Source of the DNA: CAZAIO01 sp964485235
Lineage (GTDB): Bacteria > Chloroflexota > Dehalococcoidia > GIF9 > UBA5629
Assembly: GCA_964485235.1 (NCBI GenBank)
Contig: CAZAIO010000035.1
Span: forward strand, 1-22,138
Reading direction: 5' to 3'
Length of the DNA stretch: 22,138 bases
Part shown: in pieces, positions 1 to 6,284 of the stretch
Layout: the number at the start of each line of letters is the position of its first letter
Numbering within the stretch: the first letter of the stretch is position 1
Made by a program: the position numbers and the translations under genes
Notes under the pieces: model-generated
Database searches by the model: none
Seen by the model: the letters and a program-made list of their open reading frames with translations, nothing else
Told to the model about the DNA's origin: nothing

Positions 1-22
1 TGACCGTACCGATTACTCCAGG

Positions 23-42
23 GTCACCTGTAGACAGGTGAC
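23..42. repeat. Perfect 8-bp hairpin near the left edge
   Basis: GTCACCTG and CAGGTGAC pair perfectly around the loop TAGA. The hairpin lies just beyond the 3' end of the minus-strand gene at 78-494. In that gene's direction a run of T comes before the stem rather than after it, so this is not a classical intrinsic terminator. It may be a 3'-end stabilising hairpin or belong to a gene left of the window. Confidence 0.5.
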
Positions 43-77
43 ATTTACGAAAAAAAAGATGCATTTGACGGCAAAAT

Positions 78-494
78 TTACCTGGTAAAACTCAGAGTAA
101 GCCGGTAGTCCCCGGGAGATATATCTTCACCTGCTCTGGGATACGGGTCGAGGCTGTACGTAATTGTATAATCCATAAATTTCTCGGTAGCCTGCTCGGT
201 AAGTCCGGGGCTGTTTAATACGATCGCGTAGTCTTTTCCAAGGTAAACAATCATAACATCGCTGGTTGCTACTCCCTCCCAGATACACGTAACATTCTGC
301 GGACAACGGCTGTCACCGGTGACTCCCTTGAATGTTACGGTCATGTCTTCCCCGGCTATCCGGGCGCTTTGACCTGCACCTAACGTAAATGCCTCGCCAG
401 GGCTTACTGTCAATGCTGTCTGATTGTTGCAGCATACAGTAAAAGAAATAAGACCGATTACAGTGAATAATAACAGATACCGGAGCCTGGTCAA
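78..494 (-). CDS. Small exported or lipid-anchored protein of unknown function
   Basis: I do not recognise the family. I chose a TTG start at 494 because GGAGGG (501-507) sits 7 nt upstream of it; an in-frame ATG at 518 lies before that ribosome site. The 138-aa product begins with a basic stretch (TRLR) and a hydrophobic segment of about 15 residues ending at two adjacent cysteines, then a polar domain. This looks like a lipoprotein signal, although the residue before the first Cys is Val, so the lipobox is not canonical. The mature part is beta-rich in appearance and contains two further cysteines (in CPQNVTC) that could form a disulfide. It is transcribed away from the plus-strand cluster at 829. 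The signal peptide is fairly clear; the function is unknown. Confidence 0.7.
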   Translation of the reverse strand: MTRLRYLLLFTVIGLISFTVCCNNQTALTVSPGEAFTLGAGQSARIAGEDMTVTFKGVTGDSRCPQNVTCIWEGVATSDVMIVYLGKDYAIVLNSPGLTEQATEKFMDYTITYSLDPYPRAGEDISPGDYRLTLSFTR

Positions 495-588
495 TTTAAT
501 TCCCTCCAACAGAAACATATTGATGTGTTCGGACGCCGGTCAAATAACCGGTCGTACAACCACAGTAAATACCAATGACAGGATATAT

Positions 589-618
589 TTGACAGACCTA
601 TGAACACAATCATAGCAT
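589..618 (+). promoter_or_regulatory. Possible sigma70-type promoter for the 829-2056 cluster
   Basis: A perfect TTGACA (589-594) is followed after 18 bp by TAGCAT (613-618), a 4/6 match to the -10 consensus. Transcription would begin near 625 and give a leader of about 200 nt that contains the inverted repeats at 682-772 and 788-819. The -10 element is weak, so this is tentative. Confidence 0.35.
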
Positions 619-681
619 AATTAACATGAAAAATTGAGGATGTGCCACCCATATCAGGCAGAACCTGGAGAAAAACCGGCT

Positions 682-772
682 ATCTTTAATTGCGTCGATT
701 GATCCCGGTGCCGCTTTGCCATAAATTTATTTAATTAACCGGCAAAGTATCTGCAATTCCGGCTTTAAAGAT
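682..772 (+). repeat. Nested imperfect inverted repeat, candidate structured leader
   Basis: Three arm pairs nest inside each other: ATCTTTAA (682-689) with TTAAAGAT (765-772); TTGC (690-693) with GCAA (753-756), leaving an 8-nt bulge on the right; and CTTTGCC (714-720) with GGCAAAG (741-747). The tip is 20 nt of A/T-rich sequence. Nested order is what an RNA stem would need. No T-run follows, so it is not an ordinary terminator. Confidence 0.45.
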
Positions 773-787
773 GCTACAATATTCACG

Positions 788-821
788 CCGGTTAGCGACG
801 CGTACTGTATCGTAACCGGAG
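788..821 (+). promoter_or_regulatory. Hairpin overlapping the ribosome site of the 829 gene
   Basis: CCGGTTA (788-794) pairs with TAACCGG (813-819), and CGA (796-798) pairs with TCG (810-812) after a one-base bulge, closing an 11-nt loop. The GGAG ribosome site of the next gene occupies 818-821, so its first two bases lie in the 3' arm. If formed, the stem would hide part of the ribosome site. Confidence 0.45.
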
Positions 822-828
822 TATGCAT

Positions 829-1002
829 ATGAGAATACCGGAAAGTGTCTCTGCCTTTGTACTTATTATTGCCGGGACAGCCGGCCTGTTGATGAACGAG
901 TTTATTTGCGACTGCGGCTCTGCCGCAGTGATTTTATTTGCTGTTTTAAACGTTGTTGGACTGGTTTTACTATATCTTACCCGCAGGGACGCAGGAGGTT
1001 AG
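829..1002 (+). CDS. 57-aa two-helix membrane protein
   Basis: This is a short gene of unknown family. The ATG at 829 has GGAG (818-821) at a 7-nt spacing; an in-frame ATG at 823 is too close to that site. The product has two hydrophobic segments (about residues 7-22 and 32-50) joined by a short acidic, cysteine-containing turn (NEFICDCG), and ends with a charged tail (TRRDAGG). It is therefore probably a helical hairpin in the cytoplasmic membrane. The stop codon (1000-1002) lies 2 nt before the GTG of the next gene, and the last codons supply that gene's ribosome site, so the two are likely translationally coupled. That coupling is the best evidence that it is real. Function is unknown. Confidence 0.6.
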   Translation: MRIPESVSAFVLIIAGTAGLLMNEFICDCGSAAVILFAVLNVVGLVLLYLTRRDAGG

Positions 1003-1004
1003 CA

Positions 1005-1505
1005 GTGGATACGAATACTGATAGCAGCGACCGTCAATTGTCTGCCGCCGAGGCGCAGGCATTGTGGTATAAAGACAGAAAAGAATTCGAACTATGGGCA
1101 TTACAGCTGCTGGGCGCTAAACCGGTCGTGCGCAGCGATACAGTTCACGGCGTCATGGGATTTGTTGAAAGCGGCAACAGTAAACAAAGGATAATCGTCC
1201 AGGTACAGGGCGGTAAGAATGTAACGCCGGGCATGGTCCAGGACCTCCTCGGGCTTGTTGAAAAAGAAGGTGCGGCAATAGGGCTGCTCATCACTCTGCA
1301 CAAGCCCCGGCTGGCGATTATTACAGACAGCGTACATATGGGAAGCTACGAGTCCGAGCTGTGGAATAACAAATACCTCAAAGTCCAGATACGCACCGTT
1401 GAAGAGCTCCTTGAAGGAAAATCATTCGATATACCTCCTACTTTCAGCCTTCTGAAAAAAACACCTAAAAAGAAAACGCCGGGTGAAACAAAAAGAATGA
1501 TATAA
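1005..1505 (+). CDS. Mrr-like restriction-endonuclease-fold protein with lost catalytic residues
   Basis: I chose the GTG at 1005 because AGGAGG (993-998) precedes it at a good distance; the frame stays open upstream but would overlap the 57-aa gene out of frame. The 166-aa product resembles the Mrr-type nuclease domain that is often fused to the C-terminus of DNA methyltransferases: FELWALQLLGA, then the core strands, then IRTVEELLEGK and a terminal FDIPP with a Lys-rich tail. In active relatives the core reads GIDG followed by QVKGGK. Here it reads GVMG and QVQGGK, so the catalytic Asp has become Met and the catalytic Lys has become Gln. No methyltransferase is adjacent. The frame is intact, which suggests a kept binding or structural role rather than decay. 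The family assignment is from memory of the motif pattern. Confidence 0.7.
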   Translation: MDTNTDSSDRQLSAAEAQALWYKDRKEFELWALQLLGAKPVVRSDTVHGVMGFVESGNSKQRIIVQVQGGKNVTPGMVQDLLGLVEKEGAAIGLLITLHKPRLAIITDSVHMGSYESELWNNKYLKVQIRTVEELLEGKSFDIPPTFSLLKKTPKKKTPGETKRMI

Positions 1506-1537
1506 CCCTCTGAAAAATAAACGGAGGAAATATAAAA

Positions 1538-2056
1538 ATGGAGCATAAAGTACTGGTAACGTATGCATCCAAGTACGGCGCCACCGCCGGTATCGCCGAG
1601 AAAATCGGAGAGGTGATAAGGCAATCGGGTATAGCCGTCGATGTAGTTCCCGCAAAAGACGTTAATGATGTAACTCCATATACTGCCGTCGTTCTCGGGA
1701 GCGCTTCATATATAGGCAGGTGGCGTAAAGAAGCGGTCAAGTTCCTCGAATCACAGGAAGGACCGTTATCCGGGCGGCCTTTGTGGATCTTTTCCAGCGG
1801 GCCTACCGGAGAGGGAGACCCGGTAGAATTGATGCAGGGCTGGCTTTACCCTAAATCGCTGCAACCGGTCCTCGACCGCATTAAGCCGCGTGAAATTACC
1901 GCGTTTCATGGTGCTATCGACGCTGGAAAGCTCAATTTCCTCGAGAGAACAGCTATCAAAAACGTCAAGGCGCCTTTAGGCGATTTCCGCGACTGGAACG
2001 CCATTTCCGACTGGGCTTCCGGAATCGCCAGGTCACTTAAAGAACAAACCGGATAG
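1538..2056 (+). CDS. Flavodoxin-domain protein (HemG/protoporphyrinogen-oxidase-like)
   Basis: The 172-aa product is a single flavodoxin-like domain. Residues 8-16 (TYASKYGAT) form the FMN phosphate-binding loop typical of flavodoxins and of menaquinone-dependent protoporphyrinogen dehydrogenase. The stretches VVLGSASYIGRW and FSSGPTGEGDP correspond to the loops that hold the isoalloxazine ring. It is likely a soluble or membrane-peripheral electron carrier or FMN oxidoreductase. GGAGG (1522-1526) precedes the ATG. It follows the nuclease-fold gene by 32 bp on the same strand and may share its transcript. No other haem-synthesis gene is nearby, so a HemG role is not supported by context; a general flavodoxin is the safer call. 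Confidence 0.8.
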   Translation: MEHKVLVTYASKYGATAGIAEKIGEVIRQSGIAVDVVPAKDVNDVTPYTAVVLGSASYIGRWRKEAVKFLESQEGPLSGRPLWIFSSGPTGEGDPVELMQGWLYPKSLQPVLDRIKPREITAFHGAIDAGKLNFLERTAIKNVKAPLGDFRDWNAISDWASGIARSLKEQTG

Positions 2057-2069
2057 TCAGGGCTGTACG

Positions 2070-2414
2070 TTACGCATCCCGTATCATCACCAGCATCATC
2101 TTGAACCTGTCGACCGCTTTCAGCGCGTGCGGTTCATGAGCTGGCATAACAACGACTTCGCCTGACTTCACGGCTATGTCTTTTCCGCTGATGGTGATTA
2201 TTGCCTGTCCGTCGACTATATAAACGAGAGCATCGAACGGCGCTGTATGCTCGCTCAAACCCTGCCCCTTATCAAAAGCAAACAGCGTCACCGTGCCTGT
2301 TTTCCTGTCTACTATCGTCCGGCTCACCACCGAGCCGGACTGATAGTCCGTCAGTGCCTTGATATCAGCAGCTTTTGCGATCAGATTCTCGTCGGTAAAT
2401 CCTTCCTTATCCAT
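2070..2414 (-). CDS. Single-domain cupin protein
   Basis: I chose the ATG at 2414 because GAGAGG lies 6 nt upstream; a TTG at 2432 is in frame but has no such site. The 114-aa product is one cupin barrel. Motif 1 reads EHTAPFDALVYIVDG and motif 2 reads GEVVVMPAHEPHAL. Compared with the classical HxH...E and H ligands, the second His and the Glu of motif 1 are Ala here, so only two of the four usual metal ligands remain. As far as I recall, this is common in this small cupin subfamily. The gene follows hcp by 48 bp on the same strand and probably shares its transcript, which hints at a part in the same stress response. Its ligand is unknown. Confidence 0.8.
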   Translation of the reverse strand: MDKEGFTDENLIAKAADIKALTDYQSGSVVSRTIVDRKTGTVTLFAFDKGQGLSEHTAPFDALVYIVDGQAIITISGKDIAVKSGEVVVMPAHEPHALKAVDRFKMMLVMIRDA

Positions 2415-2462
2415 ACGATACCTCTCAAACAATGCGTAATAGTATGTATTGTATACTACCGG

Positions 2463-4025
2463 TCAACCGAGTATCGCCTTCATGTCCGCCTCGGGAGTAG
2501 ATACCGGCCTGATATTGAATTTTTCCACCAGTACATTCAATACATTGGGAGATATGAACGCCGGGAGAGTCGGGCCGAGATATATATTCTGTATCCCCAG
2601 CGAGAGCAATGTCAGAAGAATACATACTGCTTTTTGCTCGTACCATGAAAGCACCAGCGTTAAAGGGAGTTCATTTACACCGCAGTTAAAGGCATCCGCC
2701 AGGGCTAAAGCAACCTGTATTGCTGAATATGCGTCATTGCACTGTCCCATGTCCATCAAACGGGGCAGACCCGCTATATCCCCGATATTGAGGTCATTGA
2801 ACCTGTACTTGCCGCAGGCAAGTGTGAGCACAACAGTATCCGCCGGGGTCTGTTTGACGAAATTGGTGTAATAATTCCTGCCTGTCCTCGCGCCGTCACA
2901 TCCGCCTACCAGGAAGAAATGTTTGATAGCGCCAGACTTCACTGCATCGATCAGTGTTCCGGCAACGCCCATGACCGTATTACGGGCAAAACCGGTCATC
3001 AACTCCGTACCGCCGTTTATTCCGGTAAACTGCCTGTCCTCATCCCATCCTCCCAGTTCCAGCGCTTTTTCTATAACAGGAGTAAAATCTTTTTTTCCGT
3101 CCTTTTCAGGAATATGCTTCAGGTCGGGATAGCCGACCACGGCTGTAGTGAAAATATTGCCCGCATAAGACTGCTTGGGAGGCATAATACAATTCGTAGT
3201 ATATAAGATCGGAGCCGGCATATTGTCGAACTCTTTTTGCTGGTTCTGCCATGCCGTGCCGTAATTGCCTTTGAGGTGAGAATATTTCTTCAACTCCGGA
3301 TAGCCATGTGCGGGCAGCATTTCACCGTGCGTGTATATGTTTATCCCTTTGCCGTCGGTCTGCTCCAGCAGGTGTTTCAGATCAAGCAGGTCATGTCCGG
3401 TCACCACGATGAAAGGACCTTTTTCAACTTTCATACTCACTTTTACCGGCACAGGGTGACCGAAAGCAGCAGTATTGGCTTCATCCAGGATCTCCATACA
3501 CCTCAGGTTGACCTGTCCGAACTCCATGATAAGCGACAACCATTCATCGACGCTATGGTCTTCTCCCACAGCCCTCATGCCCTTGAAAAGCCATGACGTC
3601 ACTTTATCGTCGTCCTTGCCCAGGACATGAGCATGCCAGGCGTAAGCAGCCATACCGCGCAGTCCGAACAGCAAAGTCGACCGCAATGAAACGGTATCGG
3701 TATCGCCGTGAAATAAAACATCCGGATTGAAATCTTCGGCTCCGCCGAGCTTTTTCTTTTCGGCTTCAACCTGCCGTTTCAACTCATCAATACGGTCAGG
3801 ATCGAAATTTACATTGGTCAATGTCGCAAAAAGCCCCTGCATCATAAGCCCTTCCGCTTTAATTCCCGGCTTTTTCCCTTCGGCAGCTCGTGCCAGGCCT
3901 ATCAACGCACAAACGAGTTCATCGTGTTCACGGGCAACATCAGGCTTTTTGCCGCACACGCCTACTTTAGTACAGCCGGTCCCGCCGGCCGTTTGTTCGC
4001 ATTGAAAACAAAACATCTCAGTCAT
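2463..4025 (-). CDS. hcp: Hybrid-cluster protein (hydroxylamine/NO reductase family)
   Basis: The 520-aa product is a full-length Hcp. The N-terminal cysteines C6, C9, C18 and C24 bind the proximal Fe-S cluster, with spacing like that of proteins from strict anaerobes. The ligands of the hybrid Fe-S-O cluster are all visible: H211 (GHDLLD), E235 (HGEM), C279 (TTNCIMP), C376 (GGCDGAR), C404 (LACGKY), C429 (MGQCND), E463 (WYEQKAV) and K465. Family members reduce hydroxylamine in vitro, and current evidence favours NO reduction and nitrosative-stress defence in the cytoplasm. GGAGA precedes the ATG. A Crp/Fnr-family regulator is divergent, 99 bp away, and a cupin gene follows. No hcr reductase is adjacent, so the electron donor must be encoded elsewhere; the flavodoxin at 1538 is only a guess. 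Confidence 0.96.
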   Translation of the reverse strand: MTEMFCFQCEQTAGGTGCTKVGVCGKKPDVAREHDELVCALIGLARAAEGKKPGIKAEGLMMQGLFATLTNVNFDPDRIDELKRQVEAEKKKLGGAEDFNPDVLFHGDTDTVSLRSTLLFGLRGMAAYAWHAHVLGKDDDKVTSWLFKGMRAVGEDHSVDEWLSLIMEFGQVNLRCMEILDEANTAAFGHPVPVKVSMKVEKGPFIVVTGHDLLDLKHLLEQTDGKGINIYTHGEMLPAHGYPELKKYSHLKGNYGTAWQNQQKEFDNMPAPILYTTNCIMPPKQSYAGNIFTTAVVGYPDLKHIPEKDGKKDFTPVIEKALELGGWDEDRQFTGINGGTELMTGFARNTVMGVAGTLIDAVKSGAIKHFFLVGGCDGARTGRNYYTNFVKQTPADTVVLTLACGKYRFNDLNIGDIAGLPRLMDMGQCNDAYSAIQVALALADAFNCGVNELPLTLVLSWYEQKAVCILLTLLSLGIQNIYLGPTLPAFISPNVLNVLVEKFNIRPVSTPEADMKAILG

Positions 4026-4052
4026 TTTCCATCTCCGTTTAATTTATTTTTT

Positions 4053-4064
4053 TGTATCGATACA
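4053..4064. promoter_or_regulatory. 12-bp palindrome in the hcp leader or start region
   Basis: TGTATCGATACA is perfectly self-complementary. It lies 28 bp before the hcp ATG, at the transcription start that I predict for hcp (about 4061). It could be a second operator or chance; no second copy was seen in the window. Confidence 0.35.
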
Positions 4065-4067
4065 TTA

Positions 4068-4110
4068 AATCTACTACAATTAAGGATATAAAGCGGTAAC
4101 GTATGTTACC
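4068..4110 (-). promoter_or_regulatory. Predicted hcp promoter with upstream activator site
   Basis: On the minus strand TAGATT (4073-4068) is a plausible -10 element, which puts transcription start near 4061. The GGTAAC-N4-GTTACC palindrome is centred at 4102.5, that is at -41.5. This is the usual position for activation by a Crp/Fnr-family protein overlapping the -35 region, and no good -35 hexamer is present. Geometry is read from sequence; activation is inference. Confidence 0.45.
4095..4110. promoter_or_regulatory. GGTAAC-N4-GTTACC palindrome, likely Crp/Fnr-family operator
   Basis: Two perfect 6-bp half-sites flank GTAT. The 4-bp spacing equals that of the Fnr consensus (TTGAT-N4-ATCAA), but the half-site differs, which suits a separate Crp/Fnr subfamily such as HcpR. 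It lies between hcp and the divergent regulator gene, ending 14 bp before the regulator's ATG. It overlaps the start point expected from TATAAA (4087-4092), so the regulator may repress its own gene. Confidence 0.65.
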
Positions 4111-4124
4111 GAAGAGGTGTTCAC

Positions 4125-4817
4125 ATGTACGGTGAATGGACAGATATACTGAAATCGTCACCGCTCTTCAGGGAAATAGGCGAAGAGGCACTCAACATTA
4201 TGCTCGACTGCCTTAAACCGAAGATAAAAAAATACAAACAACGGGAAATCGTCGTCACAACAGGACAGCCGTTTCAGGGAGTCGGCATAATAGCGCACGG
4301 CAGGGTAGCGCTTACCAGAGAAACATATTCCGGCAACCGTATTATCATAGGAATTCTCGGGGCAGGCGACATCTTCGGCGAAACAGTAGCCTTTTCCGAT
4401 AATAGGGTCTGGCCGGTAACGGTAATAGCTATGGAAGACTGTGTTTCGCTATTCCTTCCGCCGGACAGGATAACGGGTACATGCTCTAATATTTGCGCCT
4501 CGCACAGTACGCTTATTGAAAATATGCTTCGAATATTGTCCAACCGCGCTTCGATGCTGAACAAAAAAATCGAGCACCTTTCGGCAAGGAATATACGCGG
4601 CAAGATAAGCAACTACCTGCTCGATATATTTAACCTTAATACAGACAATACAGTGACGATTCCAATGAAAAGGCACGAACTGGCCGATTATCTCAATATC
4701 CCCCGTCCGTCCCTGTCGCGGGAACTGGGACTGATGCGCGACGAGGGTATTATCGAGTTCAAAGGAGCGCATATTACAATTAATAATGTGCATAAACTGG
4801 AACGATCGGCACAGTAG
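4125..4817 (+). CDS. Crp/Fnr-family transcription regulator, probable hcp regulator
   Basis: The 230-aa product has the standard Crp/Fnr layout: an N-terminal beta-barrel sensor domain (about residues 10-115, with GDIFGETVAF), a long dimer helix (about 125-155) and a C-terminal winged helix (about 180-215) with the recognition helix RPSLSRELGLM. The N-terminal Fe-S cysteine cluster of true Fnr is absent; the cysteines are at 29, 106, 120 and 124. Haem or another ligand is possible, as described for HcpR proteins. GAAGAGG precedes the ATG. It is divergent from hcp and shares the palindrome at 4095-4110. HcpR is therefore the best guess by context, but sequence alone does not prove the subfamily, so I give no symbol. 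Confidence 0.88.
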   Translation: MYGEWTDILKSSPLFREIGEEALNIMLDCLKPKIKKYKQREIVVTTGQPFQGVGIIAHGRVALTRETYSGNRIIIGILGAGDIFGETVAFSDNRVWPVTVIAMEDCVSLFLPPDRITGTCSNICASHSTLIENMLRILSNRASMLNKKIEHLSARNIRGKISNYLLDIFNLNTDNTVTIPMKRHELADYLNIPRPSLSRELGLMRDEGIIEFKGAHITINNVHKLERSAQ

Positions 4818-4831
4818 ACCGGGTCGAAACT

Positions 4832-4856
4832 CCTGTTCCGGACAGGGGCAGTCCCC
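4832..4856 (+). repeat. Overlapping hairpins after the regulator gene
   Basis: CCTGT-N5-ACAGG (4832-4846) and GGGG-N4-CCCC (4845-4856) share two bases, so only one can form at a time. They begin 14 bp after the regulator's stop codon. No T-run follows, so termination is uncertain. Confidence 0.3.
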
Positions 4857-5033
4857 GCAGAAATAAATAAAGACATGCGAACTTATTTCCCGTCTGTAAC
4901 TCAAACCTCTACCGGGACACTCTTGGCAGGTATTCCGGCAGGTGTTAGAATAGTCCATCGCAGGCTGCTACCGGGGCATTCTCTTTACCGGTTAATGTAA
5001 GACCAGCAGGTGCACATATAAAACGGGAATCTG

Positions 5034-6155
5034 ATGAACGCAAACAGACTGGAAAAAACAGCAGAACAACTTCTCGGACCGGCAGGCGTGACGGTCGGCG
5101 GAAACAGTCCCTGGGATATACAGGTCCATAATCATGATTTTTACCGGCGTGTACTGGCGGAAGGATCGCTGGGACTTGGAGAGTCCTATATGGACGGATG
5201 GTGGGACTGCGAGAAGCTCGACCAGTTCATTTACCGGGTAGTAGGAGCACAACTCGATAATAGCGTCAGAAACAACCGGCACCTTCTGCTGGAAGTGATT
5301 CTGGCACGTCTGTTCAATATGCAATCGAAGAACAGGGCATTTCGCATAGGAGAACGGCATTACGATACAGGTAATGACCTCTTCCGGTGCATGCTCGATA
5401 AACGGATGGTCTATAGCTGCGCATACTGGAAAGGCACAGATTCACTCGATGAAGCCCAGGAACACAAGCTCGACCTTATCTGCCGGAAACTGGGCCTGAA
5501 GCCGGGCATGAAAGTCCTCGACATCGGCTGTGGCTGGGGCAGCTTTGCCGGATATGCCGCAGAGAAGTACCAGGTTGAGGTTACAGGCATTACGGTATCC
5601 CGTGAACAGGTGGAACTCGCACAGACTTTATGCAGGGGACTTCCCGTTGAAATCAGGCTTCAGGACTACCGTGAGCTTGAAGGCACATACGACCATATCG
5701 TATCGCTCGGCATGATCGAACATGTCGGCTACAAGAACTACCGGACATACATGCAAATCGCGCACCGCTGCCTGAAAGACGAAGGGCTGTTTCTTCTGCA
5801 TACCATAGGAGGAAACAGGTCTGTACGCGCGACAGACCCCTGGATAAACAAATATATTTTCCCCGACGGCATGCTTCCCTCGATCAAACAGATCGGCTCT
5901 TCGATCGAAGGGCTCTTCGTGATGGAGGACTGGCATAATTTCAGCGCCGATTATGACAGAACGCTCATGGCATGGTATGAAAATTTTTCAGATAACAAAG
6001 AGCAGTTAGCAAAAAACTACAGCGAGCGGTTCATGAGGATGTGGGAATATTACCTTCTATCATGTGCCGGGGCATTTCGCGCCAGAAGCAACCAATTGTG
6101 GCAGATCGTCCTCTCCAAAAAAGGCGTCGAAGGGGGATATCACTCGATACGTTGA
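5034..6155 (+). CDS. cfa: Cyclopropane-fatty-acyl-phospholipid synthase
   Basis: The 373-aa enzyme transfers a methylene group from S-adenosylmethionine to the double bond of unsaturated acyl chains in membrane phospholipids. The SAM-binding motif is VLDIGCGWG (161-169). The residues that hold bicarbonate in E. coli Cfa (C139, E239, H266, Y317) all appear here with a constant offset of ten: C129 (YSCAYW), E229 (GMIEHVG), H256 (LHTIGG) and Y307 (SADYDRT). This argues for a complete, active enzyme. The N-terminal domain (SLGLGESYMDGWWD) is also typical. A weak GGGA lies before the ATG. It is a single gene, 216 bp after the regulator, with no visible partner for making unsaturated chains. Confidence 0.95.
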   Translation: MNANRLEKTAEQLLGPAGVTVGGNSPWDIQVHNHDFYRRVLAEGSLGLGESYMDGWWDCEKLDQFIYRVVGAQLDNSVRNNRHLLLEVILARLFNMQSKNRAFRIGERHYDTGNDLFRCMLDKRMVYSCAYWKGTDSLDEAQEHKLDLICRKLGLKPGMKVLDIGCGWGSFAGYAAEKYQVEVTGITVSREQVELAQTLCRGLPVEIRLQDYRELEGTYDHIVSLGMIEHVGYKNYRTYMQIAHRCLKDEGLFLLHTIGGNRSVRATDPWINKYIFPDGMLPSIKQIGSSIEGLFVMEDWHNFSADYDRTLMAWYENFSDNKEQLAKNYSERFMRMWEYYLLSCAGAFRARSNQLWQIVLSKKGVEGGYHSIR

Positions 6156-6284
6156 AAACATTCATTTGATTTTAACCGGTACTTACCCGGCGATACAGGG
6201 ATAATAAATCACAGTTGCGGTGATTAATGAAAACAACAGCTCACAGGAGCTTATAAAAAACAGGGAAAGGACAATCAGGCGATC

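Larger units (their letters stand above)
519..828. other. 310-bp non-coding divergent region rich in inverted repeats
   Basis: No convincing gene lies here. The region separates the minus-strand gene at 78-494 from the plus-strand cluster starting at 829. It holds CCGGT-N6-ACCGG (536-551), a possible plus-strand promoter (589-618), a nested imperfect inverted repeat (682-772) and a hairpin (788-819) that reaches the ribosome site of the first plus-strand gene. A 20-codon ATG frame (640-702) exists but has no spaced ribosome site. Confidence 0.6.

Noticed and set aside
640..702. 20-codon frame in the 519-828 region
   Set aside because: The only ribosome-like sequence touches the ATG with no spacing, and no known leader peptide matches.
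906..1004. Longer N-terminus for the nuclease-fold protein
   Set aside because: It overlaps the 57-aa gene in another frame, is Arg/Cys-rich and unlike the family, and lacks a ribosome site; the GTG at 1005 has AGGAGG.
2463..4025. Plus-strand frames inside the hcp gene
   Set aside because: All are antisense to a full-length, motif-complete hcp and show no family features.
4449..4958. Minus-strand frame with a Cys-rich start (CRNTCQECPG)
   Set aside because: Most of it runs antisense through the Crp/Fnr gene, and there is no ribosome site before its start; the Cys pattern is probably chance.
4876..4998. 41-codon plus-strand frame before cfa
   Set aside because: No ribosome site, no recognisable features, and unlike the codon style of neighbouring genes.
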